From Betaproteobacteria bacterium (GTDB lineage Bacteria > Pseudomonadota > Gammaproteobacteria > Burkholderiales > CAIKXV01), in the NCBI GenBank assembly GCA_947456915.1, contig CANGUQ010000097.1:1-10696 (forward strand): a stretch of DNA of 10,696 nucleotides, in the 5' to 3' direction. The notes under the pieces are model-generated. The model was given only the letters and a program-made list of their open reading frames with translations, was not told where the DNA came from and ran no database searches. The stretch's first letter is position 1. The number at the start of each line of letters is the position of its first letter. This document shows positions 1 through 6,338 of the stretch, piece by piece. Both the position numbers and the translations under genes were made by a program.

Positions 1-231
1 CCGGACGCGTTCGGCCACGCCGACTCGATCGCCGGCAATGTCGCCGGGTTCTTCGAGTGGATCAAGGCGGGCCCGAAGCAGAAAGGCGTCGACGAAGTGC
101 TCGTGCCCGGCGAGATCGAGGCCCGGCGGAAGAAACGGCAGCTCGCCGAGGGCATCGCGCTCAACGACGGCACCTGGGCCACGCTGCTGAAGACCGCAGG
201 TGCACTGTCGGTGCCGGCGCCAGCGCTGTGA
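1..231 (+). CDS. Ldh2-family (malate/L-lactate/ureidoglycolate-type) dehydrogenase, C-terminal 76 residues
   Basis: This frame is open from the first base and ends at TGA 229-231, so only the C-terminus of the protein is present. The visible residues include a stretch reading FFEWIKAGPKQKGVDEVLVPGE followed by EIEARRKKRQLAEGIALNDGTW in modified spacing. This resembles the conserved end of the Ldh2 family (Pfam Ldh_2), NAD(P)-dependent oxidoreductases that interconvert 2-hydroxy and 2-oxo acids such as malate, lactate, sulfolactate or ureidoglycolate. Substrate cannot be told from the tail, because the nucleotide-binding and catalytic parts lie outside the window. The protein is expected to be cytoplasmic. 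It converges on the nitrile hydratase genes with only 3 bp between the two stop codons, so it is a separate transcription unit from the left. Family call is from memory of the motif, not from an alignment. Confidence 0.75.
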   Translation, partial: PDAFGHADSIAGNVAGFFEWIKAGPKQKGVDEVLVPGEIEARRKKRQLAEGIALNDGTWATLLKTAGALSVPAPAL

Positions 232-234
232 CGC

Positions 235-951
235 TCACTCCGAGCGAGCGATCGCCTGCGCGACACCGATCATGCTGTCGCGGGTGACCAGACCCGCCAG
301 CCGCGCCTCGTCCCAGTCATCGGTGCCCGCCGGGCGCTGCGGGATGACCAGGTAGCGCATGTCGGCGGTGGAGTCGACGACGCGGATCTCGCGCTCCGGC
401 GGCAGTTCGGTGCCGAATTCGCGCAGCACGGCACGCGGTTCGATCACCACGCGCGAGCGATACTCGCGACTCTTGTACCAGGCCGGCGGGATGCCCAGGA
501 TGTTGCGCGGGTAGCACGAGCACAGCGTGCAGCACACGACGTGGTGCACCTGCGGCGTGTTCTCCAGCACGGTCAGTTCCGGCGTGTTGGCCAGATCCAG
601 GCCGAACGCCGCGGCGAGCGCCGGCCTGGCCTCGTGCAGCAGCGCCGCACGAAACGCCGCGTCGTGCCACGCGCGGGCGACGATCTGCGCGCCCAGCGCC
701 GGGGTACGCGATTCGGTCAGGTCGATCTGCCGCTGGATGTCGGCGGCGCTGAACACGCCCTGCTCGATCAGCAGTTCACGCAACGCCTGTTCCAGCACGA
801 TCGATTCCGGCCGGTATGCGCTGTCGTCGTCGATCGCGGCGTGCGGGTGTCCACCCTTCTCGTCGTGATCGTGGTCGTGGTCGTCGGCGCCCGGCCCGTG
901 CCGGTGGTCTGCGTGGTCAGCGCCACCGTGAGGGTGAGGATGTTCGCTCAT
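235..951 (-). CDS. nitrile hydratase alpha subunit / thiocyanate hydrolase gamma-type subunit
   Basis: This 238-aa protein is the metal-binding catalytic subunit of the nitrile hydratase family, which hydrates nitriles to amides (thiocyanate hydrolase is the sister enzyme). The claw motif C141-T-L-C144-S-C146 followed by YPRNILGIPPAWYKS is the cobalt-type signature. In family members two of these cysteines are oxidised to sulfinic and sulfenic acid. An additional cysteine (C140) directly precedes the motif. The EPRAVLREFG, RYLVIPQRPAGT and LVTRDSMIGVA blocks follow as in nitrile hydratase alpha. The N-terminus (about residues 1-40) is unusually rich in His, Asp and Gly, with 11 histidines including an HDHDHD run. 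A His/Asp-rich start is, as I recall, also found in thiocyanate hydrolase gamma. The ATG at 951 overlaps the upstream gene's TGA as ATGA, implying translational coupling; an in-frame start at 1044 would lie inside that gene and is less likely. Cytoplasmic. The EPR and RDSM blocks look more like nitrile hydratase than thiocyanate hydrolase, but substrate is unproven. Confidence 0.9.
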   Translation of the reverse strand: MSEHPHPHGGADHADHRHGPGADDHDHDHDEKGGHPHAAIDDDSAYRPESIVLEQALRELLIEQGVFSAADIQRQIDLTESRTPALGAQIVARAWHDAAFRAALLHEARPALAAAFGLDLANTPELTVLENTPQVHHVVCCTLCSCYPRNILGIPPAWYKSREYRSRVVIEPRAVLREFGTELPPEREIRVVDSTADMRYLVIPQRPAGTDDWDEARLAGLVTRDSMIGVAQAIARSE

Positions 952-1295
952 CGCGCTCTCGCTCCCGTGTCGACCGGCTCCAGCCAGTGTTCGAAGATGT
1001 CGGCGGTGATCCGGTAGGGCGCCTCCGCAGTGCGCTCGCCCCACACTTCGACCGAATCGAACTCGATCATGTACAGCGACAGCGCGGGCGTACCCGCCCG
1101 GTGATAGGCGAGTTCCTCCGGATTGCCGTAACGGCCCAGGTGGCGCACGACCACGCCGCGCTTGCCGCGCAGGTAGTGCGGCGTGCGGCAGTGCGTTGCC
1201 GGGTTTGCGGTGCGCACGCGTACCGGCGTACCGACGGCAACTGCTGCAGCGTCCGCAGGCGTGGCTGCCGCCGCAGCCGGAATCGCGCTGGCCAC
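948..1295 (-). CDS. nitrile hydratase beta subunit, C-terminal (barrel) half as a separate protein
   Basis: This 115-aa protein matches only the C-terminal SH3-like barrel domain of nitrile hydratase beta. The evidence is TPVRVRTANPATHCRTPHYLRG near residues 23-44, GVVVRH, and YMIEFDSVEVWGE followed by IFEHWLEP at the end. Arginines 37 and 43 lie in the segment where nitrile hydratase beta carries the Arg that contacts the oxidised cysteine claw, so the catalytic interface seems preserved. In thiocyanate hydrolase (alpha subunit) and toyocamycin nitrile hydratase this half is also a separate polypeptide. The first 20 residues are mostly Ala and could be a linker relic, or a later start may be used. 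The start is GTG 1295-1293, sharing one base with the TAG stop of the preceding gene. The end overlaps the next gene by 4 bases. It is expected to assemble with the two neighbouring subunits in the cytoplasm. Confidence 0.85.
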   Translation of the reverse strand: MASAIPAAAAATPADAAAVAVGTPVRVRTANPATHCRTPHYLRGKRGVVVRHLGRYGNPEELAYHRAGTPALSLYMIEFDSVEVWGERTAEAPYRITADIFEHWLEPVDTGARAR

Positions 1296-1639
1296 TATTT
1301 CACCTGACCGGCGAGGCCGCGCGCACGTTCGATCCGCGCGATGCGCTCGCGCAGCGCGTTCACATCGACCAGTCCGCGCTCGATCGTCAGTTGCCGTACC
1401 GCCCGCAGCCAGCGCTCGTAGTAGGCGAGGCCGTGGTAGTCCTGCGGCGACAGCGACTCGATCGACCGGCGCATCGCGTCGACGGTGAAGTAGCCCTGCT
1501 GCGGATGCGCGAGCAGGCGCAGCATGGCGTCCACGCGCTGGTCGAACAGCGTGCGGGCGTGCTCGGCGCGATCGATCGGTCCGGCCGGGTCACCGCCCAG
1601 ATCATGGACTGCGTGTGTCGGTGCCTCACCGTCGTTCAT
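1295..1639 (-). CDS. nitrile hydratase beta subunit, N-terminal half as a separate protein (often labelled nitrile hydratase accessory protein)
   Basis: This 114-aa protein corresponds to the N-terminal helical part of nitrile hydratase beta. VHDLGG at residues 11-16 is the hallmark start, followed by FDQRVDAMLRLL with the conserved Arg (R35), then SIESLSPQDYHGLAYYERWLRAV, the helix pair that wraps the alpha subunit. In thiocyanate hydrolase the equivalent is the beta subunit. ATG 1639 is chosen because AGGGAGA (1647-1653 on the minus strand) lies about 8 nt upstream; a GTG at 1663 is the alternative. The gene ends in TAG overlapping the GTG of the C-terminal-half gene by one base, so the three genes form a coupled cassette in the order N-half, C-half, alpha. 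Bases 1640-1769 upstream separate it from the Bug gene. No dedicated promoter was recognised there. It could alternatively act as an assembly factor, but its partner lacks this domain, so a structural role is more likely. Confidence 0.82.
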   Translation of the reverse strand: MNDGEAPTHAVHDLGGDPAGPIDRAEHARTLFDQRVDAMLRLLAHPQQGYFTVDAMRRSIESLSPQDYHGLAYYERWLRAVRQLTIERGLVDVNALRERIARIERARGLAGQVK

Positions 1640-1701
1640 GGCCTGTTCTCCCTGATCGCTCACTGCATCCGCCGCGGCCAGCGCCCTCGCCCGGAGCGAC
1701 G

Positions 1702-1725
1702 GATGCGCGCGGCCGACGGCGCATC
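1702..1725 (-). repeat. 7-bp inverted repeat between Bug gene and nitrile hydratase cassette
   Basis: GATGCGC (1702-1708) and GCGCATC (1719-1725) are perfect inverted copies separated by 10 bases. On the minus strand this lies after the Bug stop at 1770 and before the ribosome binding site of the nitrile hydratase N-half gene. It has no T-run on either side, so it is not a classical intrinsic terminator. In sequence this GC-rich a 7-bp stem may be chance; a role in mRNA processing or differential expression is speculative. Confidence 0.3.
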
Positions 1726-1769
1726 GGGTGGGCTGCCGTCCGGTGCCTGCGCGCTCGACCGGCTGGAGG

Positions 1770-2789
1770 CTACTCCGCCTTGATCCCGGCTGCCTTGATC
1801 ACCCGACCCAGCGCGCCGATCTCGCTCCTGATGAACGTGCCGAACTCCTCCGGCGTGCTCGGCCACGGCTCTGCGTACAGCGTGGCCAGACGCTCCTTCA
1901 TCTCGGCGGTCGCCAGCGCACGGCCGATCTCGGCGTTGATCTTCATCACCACGTCGCGCGGAGTGCCGCGCGGGGCGACCAGACCCCACCACTGCATGAT
2001 CGAATAGCCGGGCAGGCCCTGCTCGGCCATCGTCGGCAGCTCGGGCGTGAGGCTGTGGCGCTTCGGACCGGTCGTGCCGATGGCACGCAGCTTGCCCGCC
2101 TTCACCAATGGCATGGCCGCCAGCATGCTCGAGGCGGAGAACGTCACTTCGCCGCCGACCAGAGCGGCCAGCGCCGGCACCGCGCCCTTGTACGGCACGA
2201 CAGTGAAATCGAACTTGCCCATCAGCCGGAACAGCTCTCCGCTCAGGTCGCCGGTCGAGCCACGGCCGGGAGAGCCGAAGTTGAACCTGCCCGGATTGCT
2301 GCGTGCGAAGGCAATCAGCTCCTGCACCGTCTTCGCCGGTACGGTCGGGTTGACGGTGATCACCTGGGGCGCAGTGGCGATGCCGCCCAGCGGTGCAAGG
2401 TCGCGCAGCACGTCGAACGAGAGTTTCTCGTACAGCGAAGGCAGGCTGGCGAGCGCCGGCTCGGCCAGCATCAGCGTGTAGCCGTCGGCGCCGGCACGCG
2501 CGGCGATCTCGGCCGCGATCAGCCCGCCCGCGCCGGTGCGGTTGTCGATGATCGTCTGCTGGCCCCACGCCTGACTGAAGTGCGCACCCATCGTCCGCGC
2601 CATCACGTCGGCGGCACCGCCGGCGGCGAACGGAACGATGAACCGGACCGGCTTGACCGGGAACGGCTGGGCGGCGAACGCGGCGCCGGTCGCGCTCAGG
2701 ACGGCCGCGGCGGCTATCGCGCCCGCGAGCGTCAGCCGCAGCGGGCGCGCCGGGCTGGCTGGAGCGGAAGGAAGACAGAGCGCGGGCAT
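1770..2789 (-). CDS. Bug/TctC-family periplasmic tripartite tricarboxylate transporter substrate-binding protein (Bug 1)
   Basis: This 339-aa periplasmic receptor belongs to the Bug (Bordetella uptake gene)/TctC family, which binds carboxylates or amides for tripartite tricarboxylate transporters. A signal peptide spans about residues 1-40 (Arg-containing n-region, hydrophobic LTLAGAIAAAAVL, cleavage near AFAA). The mature protein starts QPFPVKPVRFIVPFAAGGAADVMAR, the usual first strand and binding loop. Later hallmarks are DGYTLML, FNFGSPGRGSTGDLSGELF, VVPYKG, LPTMAEQGLPGY and an EFGTFIRSEI C-terminal helix. Length is typical (320-340 aa). ATG 2789 is preferred over in-frame starts at 2837 and 2915: it gives a normal signal peptide and lies just downstream of a plausible -10 element at 2820-2825, which would exclude the longer forms. 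The Shine-Dalgarno is weak. The gene is followed in the same direction by the nitrile hydratase cassette, suggesting a nitrile, amide or derived acid as ligand, but ligands of this family cannot be read from sequence. Confidence 0.9.
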   Translation of the reverse strand: MPALCLPSAPASPARPLRLTLAGAIAAAAVLSATGAAFAAQPFPVKPVRFIVPFAAGGAADVMARTMGAHFSQAWGQQTIIDNRTGAGGLIAAEIAARAGADGYTLMLAEPALASLPSLYEKLSFDVLRDLAPLGGIATAPQVITVNPTVPAKTVQELIAFARSNPGRFNFGSPGRGSTGDLSGELFRLMGKFDFTVVPYKGAVPALAALVGGEVTFSASSMLAAMPLVKAGKLRAIGTTGPKRHSLTPELPTMAEQGLPGYSIMQWWGLVAPRGTPRDVVMKINAEIGRALATAEMKERLATLYAEPWPSTPEEFGTFIRSEIGALGRVIKAAGIKAE

Positions 2790-2819
2790 GGCGAGGATCT
2801 CGGCAGTGAGGGCGGTCGC

Positions 2820-2846
2820 ATTATGCAAGAAACGCATCCCTCGCAA
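2820..2846 (-). promoter_or_regulatory. putative promoter for Bug 1
   Basis: On the minus strand CATAAT (2825-2820) matches the sigma-70 -10 consensus at five of six bases. TTGCGA (2846-2841) matches the -35 consensus at four of six, with a 15-bp spacer that is shorter than ideal. Transcription would begin near 2813, about 24 nt before ATG 2789. It sits in one of the few AT-richer patches of the window. If used, it would separate Bug 1 and the nitrile hydratase genes from the upstream genes as a sub-operon. Confidence 0.4.
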
Positions 2847-2960
2847 GAGGCCGCCCGGGCTGTCGTGGCCGCCGCCGGAACCGGCTGCGGCGGGAGGCGC
2901 GGGCAGCGCGGTCAATCCGCCCCGCTCGCCACGCGCAGCCGCAGGCGCGTGCGGCAGTCG

Positions 2961-2975
2961 GGCGGCGCAGCCGCC
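2961..2975 (-). terminator. possible weak terminator hairpin after Bug 2
   Basis: GGCGGC-GCA-GCCGCC is a perfect 6-bp GC-only stem with a 3-base loop, starting 2 nt past the TAG stop of Bug 2 on the minus strand. There is no following T-run, so intrinsic termination would be inefficient at best. It could slow the polymerase or protect the mRNA 3' end. Position directly after a stop codon, before a candidate promoter for the next gene, is the main reason to list it. Confidence 0.3.
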
Positions 2976-2977
2976 GT

Positions 2978-3964
2978 CTACTCCGCTTTCGCGCCCGACT
3001 CGCGCGCGACCTTCGCCCAGCGCGCGATGTCGGCGGCGATACGCGCCGCAAACTGCTCGGGACTGCCGCCGGCGATCTCCGCGCCCTGCGCCTGCATCGC
3101 GTCACGGATCTCCTGCGTTCGCAGCACGCGATCGGCATCGCGACTGATGCGCTCGACGATCGGACGGGGCAGGCTCGCCGGGCCGAGCACGCCCGTCCAC
3201 GATTCGGCATCGAAGCCGGGTACGCCCGACTCGGCCATCGTCGGCAGATCAGGCAGCAGCGGCGTGCGCACCGCAGTGGTCACCGCCAGCGCGCGCAGCC
3301 GGCCGCTCTTCACGTGCGGCGCCACCGCGACGATGTTGCTGAACAGGATGCCGACGTGACCGCCGACCAGATCGATCACCGCCGGGCCGCCACCCTTGTA
3401 GGGTACGTGCACCAGGTCGATCTTCGCCGAAGTGCGCAGCATCTCGCCGGCGAGGTGGTTCAGGCTGCCCGCTCCCGCCGAGGCGTATGGCAGCTGCCCC
3501 GGGCTCCTGCGCGCGAGCGCGATCAGCTCCTTGACGTTGCGTGCCGGCAGCGACGGATGCACGACCAGCATGAACGGCGAGCGCACGAGCTGCACCACCG
3601 GCGTGAAGTCCTTCGCCGTGTCGTAGGGCAGCTTCGGATACACCGCCGGATTGATCGCGTGCTGCGCGACGGTGGCGAGCAGCGTGTAGCCGTCGGGCGC
3701 TGCCCTGGCCACGATCTCCGAGCCGATGATCGAACCCGCTCCCGGGCGGAAGTCCAGCACCACCTGCTGCGACCACGCCTCGGACAACCGCTGCGCCACC
3801 GGGCGCGTCACCAGGTCGACCGGACCGCCTGCCGGAAACGGCACGACCCAGCGCACCGGCTTGACCGGAAAGGGATCGGCAGCGCGGGCGCCGTGTACGC
3901 ACAGCGCGCCGGCGAAAATCAGCACGAGCGGCAGTGCGCCCGGCAGACAACGACCTGGGAACAT
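2978..3964 (-). CDS. Bug/TctC-family periplasmic substrate-binding protein (Bug 2)
   Basis: This is a 328-aa second member of the Bug/TctC receptor family. The signal peptide MFPGRCLPGALPLVLIFAGA continues to an ARA-AD cleavage site near residue 28. The mature protein begins DPFPVKPVRWVVPFPAGGPVDLVTR. Family hallmarks follow: GSIIGSEIVARAAPDGYTLL, VHPSLPARNVKELIALAR, LPYASAGAGSLNHLAGEML, VHVPYKGGGPA, LPTMAESGVPGF and a C-terminal ARWAKVARESGAKAE. The start is fixed by AAGGAG (minus strand 3979-3974) lying 9 nt before ATG 3964; a second ATG at 3973 abuts that site directly and is too close. It is periplasmic after export. It follows the amidohydrolase gene by 142 bp and precedes Bug 1 by 188 bp, all leftward. 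The ligand is unknown. The two tandem receptors differ clearly in sequence, so they are not a recent duplication. Confidence 0.9.
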   Translation of the reverse strand: MFPGRCLPGALPLVLIFAGALCVHGARAADPFPVKPVRWVVPFPAGGPVDLVTRPVAQRLSEAWSQQVVLDFRPGAGSIIGSEIVARAAPDGYTLLATVAQHAINPAVYPKLPYDTAKDFTPVVQLVRSPFMLVVHPSLPARNVKELIALARRSPGQLPYASAGAGSLNHLAGEMLRTSAKIDLVHVPYKGGGPAVIDLVGGHVGILFSNIVAVAPHVKSGRLRALAVTTAVRTPLLPDLPTMAESGVPGFDAESWTGVLGPASLPRPIVERISRDADRVLRTQEIRDAMQAQGAEIAGGSPEQFAARIAADIARWAKVARESGAKAE

Positions 3965-3973
3965 CGAAGACAT

Positions 3974-3979
3974 CTCCTT
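3974..3979 (-). promoter_or_regulatory. ribosome binding site deciding the Bug 2 start
   Basis: AAGGAG on the minus strand is one of the strongest Shine-Dalgarno matches in the window. It is placed 9 nt before ATG 3964 but directly against ATG 3973, which selects the former as the start codon. Confidence 0.65.
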
Positions 3980-4010
3980 GCGAACGATCGATCCACAACC
4001 CCGGACGCCA

Positions 4011-4038
4011 CCGCCAGCGCTGCCGGCGGCACTGGCGG
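4011..4038 (-). repeat. inverted repeat upstream of Bug 2
   Basis: CCGCCAG (4011-4017) and CTGGCGG (4032-4038) form a perfect 7-bp stem around a 14-base loop that itself contains the palindrome GCCGGC. It lies in the 142-bp gap between the amidohydrolase stop and the Bug 2 ribosome binding site. No T-run is present. It could be an attenuator or mRNA-stability element, or chance in GC-rich DNA. Confidence 0.28.
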
Positions 4039-4106
4039 GACGGTCGAAACGAACCCCGACGGGGCACCGCGATGATGCAACGCGGGCTCGGCCAGCGCTG
4101 CGACGA

Positions 4107-5096
4107 TCAGTCGATCCGCAGCAGCGCACGTGCCGAGCCGCCGAGTACAGCCTCGCGCTGCTGCGCCGACAGCACAGCCAGCCGCTCGACCACGTCGACC
4201 GGCCGCGTGTAGCTCATGTCGGCCGGACAGTCGCTGCCCATCAGCACGCGGTCGGCACCGACCTGCGCGATCAGACTGGTCAGCGCACGATCGTCGTGGG
4301 TGATCGTGTCGTACCAGAAGCGCCGCAGATAGGCGGAAGGCGGCTGGCGCAGATGGGCGAGCTCCTTGCGCACCGTGGCGCCGTGATCCCAGCGCCCGAT
4401 CAGCGCCGGCAGCGAACCGCCCGCGTGCGGCAATACCACTGCGAGCTTCGGACAGTGATCGAGCACACCGCCGAAGATCAGCGACGCGCCGGCGATGGCC
4501 GTATCGGTCGGGTTGCCGATCAGATTGCGCAGGTGATAGCGCCGCATGCGCTCGGCGCCGACCGGGTTGACCGGATGCAGGAACACCGGCAGCTGCAGCG
4601 CCTCGCACGCCTCGAACACCGGCAGGAACTCCGGCTCGTCGAGGTTGCGGTCGAGCACGTGCGTGCACAGGTAGACGCCGCGGATGCCGGGCAGTGTCGC
4701 TGCGCGGCGCACTTCGGCCACCGCCAGCTCAGGCGCCTGCATCGGCAGCGTGGCGAGGCCGACGAAGCGCGAGGGATGCGCGAGGTGCGCCTGCGCCAGC
4801 CCGTCGTTGTAGGCGCACGCGAGCCGCGCGCCGAACTCCGGCGACGCCCAGTACACCATCGGCTGCGTCAACGACAGCGCGTGCACGTCGACCCGCGCGG
4901 CGTCCATCTCGCGCAGCCGCGCCGGCAGGTCGATGTAGCTCTCCTGGAAGGTGGCACGGTACTTCGGTACCGCGAAGGTCACCTGCCCCTTCGGATTGCG
5001 CCCGATCTGCGCGCCGTCGGCCGGGCCGTCGCGCTCGAGCAGCCTGACCCACGCCTTGGGATACCAGTGGGCGTGCACATCGATCGTCCGGGTCAT
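4107..5096 (-). CDS. ACMSD-like metal-dependent amidohydrolase (amidohydrolase 2 family)
   Basis: This 329-aa TIM-barrel hydrolase/decarboxylase belongs to the Amidohydro_2 group that includes aminocarboxymuconate-semialdehyde decarboxylase and dihydroxybenzoate-type decarboxylases. Putative metal ligands are all present: H8 and H10 in DVHAHWYP, H174 in VFLHPVNP, H224 in VLPHAGGSLP, and D289 in LMGSDCPADM. ALSLTQPMVYW, GLATLPMQ and GIRGVYLCT are typical barrel strands. ATG 5096 is chosen because GGAGG lies about 11 nt upstream and DVHAH should be close to the N-terminus; ATG 5114 is an alternative adding six residues. No signal peptide, so cytoplasmic. It is the first gene of the leftward block and divergent from Bug 3. 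In such clusters these enzymes often decarboxylate or hydrolyse ring-cleavage products, but the substrate here cannot be assigned. Family membership is secure, exact activity is not. Confidence 0.85.
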   Translation of the reverse strand: MTRTIDVHAHWYPKAWVRLLERDGPADGAQIGRNPKGQVTFAVPKYRATFQESYIDLPARLREMDAARVDVHALSLTQPMVYWASPEFGARLACAYNDGLAQAHLAHPSRFVGLATLPMQAPELAVAEVRRAATLPGIRGVYLCTHVLDRNLDEPEFLPVFEACEALQLPVFLHPVNPVGAERMRRYHLRNLIGNPTDTAIAGASLIFGGVLDHCPKLAVVLPHAGGSLPALIGRWDHGATVRKELAHLRQPPSAYLRRFWYDTITHDDRALTSLIAQVGADRVLMGSDCPADMSYTRPVDVVERLAVLSAQQREAVLGGSARALLRID

Positions 5097-5135
5097 GACT
5101 GGCGCAGCCTCCATCACGCGTGCCTGTTCCGCGCG

Positions 5136-5143
5136 ACTATACT
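5136..5143. promoter_or_regulatory. putative overlapping divergent -10 elements
   Basis: The octamer ACTATACT contains TATACT on the plus strand (5138-5143) and TATAGT on the minus strand (5141-5136). Both are one mismatch from the sigma-70 -10 consensus. It lies in the 175-bp gap between the divergent amidohydrolase and Bug 3 genes, about 40 nt before the amidohydrolase start and about 130 nt before the Bug 3 start. I could not find a good -35 for either direction, which would fit activator-dependent promoters. No regulator gene is adjacent. Confidence 0.38.
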
Positions 5144-5271
5144 CAATCGCCGGGCGCGCCGCGGACGCGCGCATCAGCGGCGAAGGCGTGCGAGGCAGCA
5201 GGCGCACGACGGGCCGCAGGACACCGCCGCAAGAGGGTGCCGCCGGCTCCAATCCCGATCGGAGGACCCTG

Positions 5272-6303
5272 ATGGAACGCAAGTCCGGTGCAGCCGCGGG
5301 ACTGGTCGCGGCAGCGCTGATGATCGCCACGGCAGTCGCCGCCGCACCGGCATCGGCGCAAGCCCCCTCCGGGACCCGCGCACCGGTGGCAGCGGCGCCC
5401 GGTCCGACGTTTCCGCTGCGGCCGGTGCGGCTGGTCGTGCCGTTCGCGCCCGGCGGCGGCACCGATGTCACCGCACGGCTGATCGGTTCCCGGCTCGTGC
5501 AATCGCTCGGGCAGCCGGTGGTGGTCGACAACCGGCCGGCCGCCTCGGGCGTGGTCGGCGCCGACATCGTCGCCAGGGCTCCGCCCGATGGTCACACGCT
5601 GCTCACCGCCTCGGTCACGTTCGTGATCAGCGGCGCGCTGCAGAAGAACCTGCCCTACGACACGCTGCGTGACTTCGCCCCGGTCACGCTGCTGATCGCG
5701 GCGCCGCTGGGCGTGCTGGTGCACCCGACGCTGCCGGCGAAGTCGATGAAGGATCTGATCGGGCTCGCGCGCCAGAGGCCCGACGCGCTGAACTACGGTT
5801 CGTCGGGCCCCGGCAGCATCGCCCACCTCGCCACCGAACTGCTCAATACCGCTGCCGGTATCCGCCTGGTGCACGTGCCCTACAAGGGCGTGGCGGCCTA
5901 CACCTCGGCACTGCTGGCGAGCGAGATCCAGGTCGGGCTGGCCAACCTGTTCTCCACCGAAGGACAGTGGAAGAGCGGCAAGCTGCGCCTGCTTGCCCAC
6001 ACCGGCGCGCGCCGGCTCGAGGCGATGCCCGAGGTGCCCACCGTCGCCGAAGCCGGGCTGCCCGGCTACGCATCGACGATCTGGTACGGCTTCCTCGCCC
6101 CGGCGAAAACACCCGCGGCAATCGTGCAGCGGCTGCAGCAGGACATCCGTGCGATCGCACAGACCCCCGACGTGCGCGAGACCCTGCTCGCCCAGGGCAA
6201 CGACGTGATCGCCAATACCCCGCAGGAATTCGCAGCGTTCATCCGTGCGGAACACGCGAAGTGGGGCGACGCCGGGCGTCGCCTGGGCGTGACGCTCGAC
6301 TGA
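5272..6303 (+). CDS. Bug/TctC-family periplasmic substrate-binding protein (Bug 3)
   Basis: This 343-aa receptor starts with a signal peptide (MERKSG, hydrophobic AAAGLVAAALMIATAVAAA, cleavage near ASA-Q at residue 29). A low-complexity Pro/Ala stretch of about 17 residues follows before the fold begins at FPLRPVRLVVPFAPGGGTDVTARL; this spacer is longer than in the other three copies. Other hallmarks are VVDNRPAASGVVGADIVARAPPDGHTLL, LPYDTLRDFAPVTLL, NYGSSGPGSIAHLATELL, VHVPYKGVAAYTSALL, VPTVAEAGLPGY and a C-terminal EFAAFIRAEHAKWG. The start is secure: GGAGG at 5261-5265 is 6 nt before ATG 5272. It is the first gene of a rightward unit, 35 bp before the cupin gene, and divergent from the amidohydrolase. 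Ligand unknown; probably a carboxylate or amide of the local pathway. Confidence 0.92.
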   Translation: MERKSGAAAGLVAAALMIATAVAAAPASAQAPSGTRAPVAAAPGPTFPLRPVRLVVPFAPGGGTDVTARLIGSRLVQSLGQPVVVDNRPAASGVVGADIVARAPPDGHTLLTASVTFVISGALQKNLPYDTLRDFAPVTLLIAAPLGVLVHPTLPAKSMKDLIGLARQRPDALNYGSSGPGSIAHLATELLNTAAGIRLVHVPYKGVAAYTSALLASEIQVGLANLFSTEGQWKSGKLRLLAHTGARRLEAMPEVPTVAEAGLPGYASTIWYGFLAPAKTPAAIVQRLQQDIRAIAQTPDVRETLLAQGNDVIANTPQEFAAFIRAEHAKWGDAGRRLGVTLD

Positions 6304-6338
6304 CTGCTGCCACACCCCACACGAGACCGCACCCCACG

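Noticed and set aside
232..246. CGCTC-GAGCG hairpin at the convergent stop codons, considered as a bidirectional terminator.
   Set aside because: The stem is only 5 bp, overlaps coding sequence and has no T-run.
57..287. A 76-codon plus-strand frame starting inside the dehydrogenase tail.
   Set aside because: It overlaps the recognisable Ldh2 C-terminus in another frame and the end of the nitrile hydratase gene. The product is Arg-rich with no motif.
2790..2915. N-terminal extension of Bug 1 using starts at 2837 or 2915.
   Set aside because: It would put 16-42 extra residues before the signal peptide and lie upstream of the candidate -10 element.
3965..4129. N-terminal extension of Bug 2 by up to 55 residues.
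   Set aside because: AAGGAG at 3974-3979 sets the start at 3964, and the extension would precede the signal peptide.
1728..5672. Long plus-strand open frames of 543 and 648 codons opposite the Bug, amidohydrolase and intergenic regions.
   Set aside because: The products are low-complexity and Arg-rich, and they lie opposite well-supported minus-strand genes.
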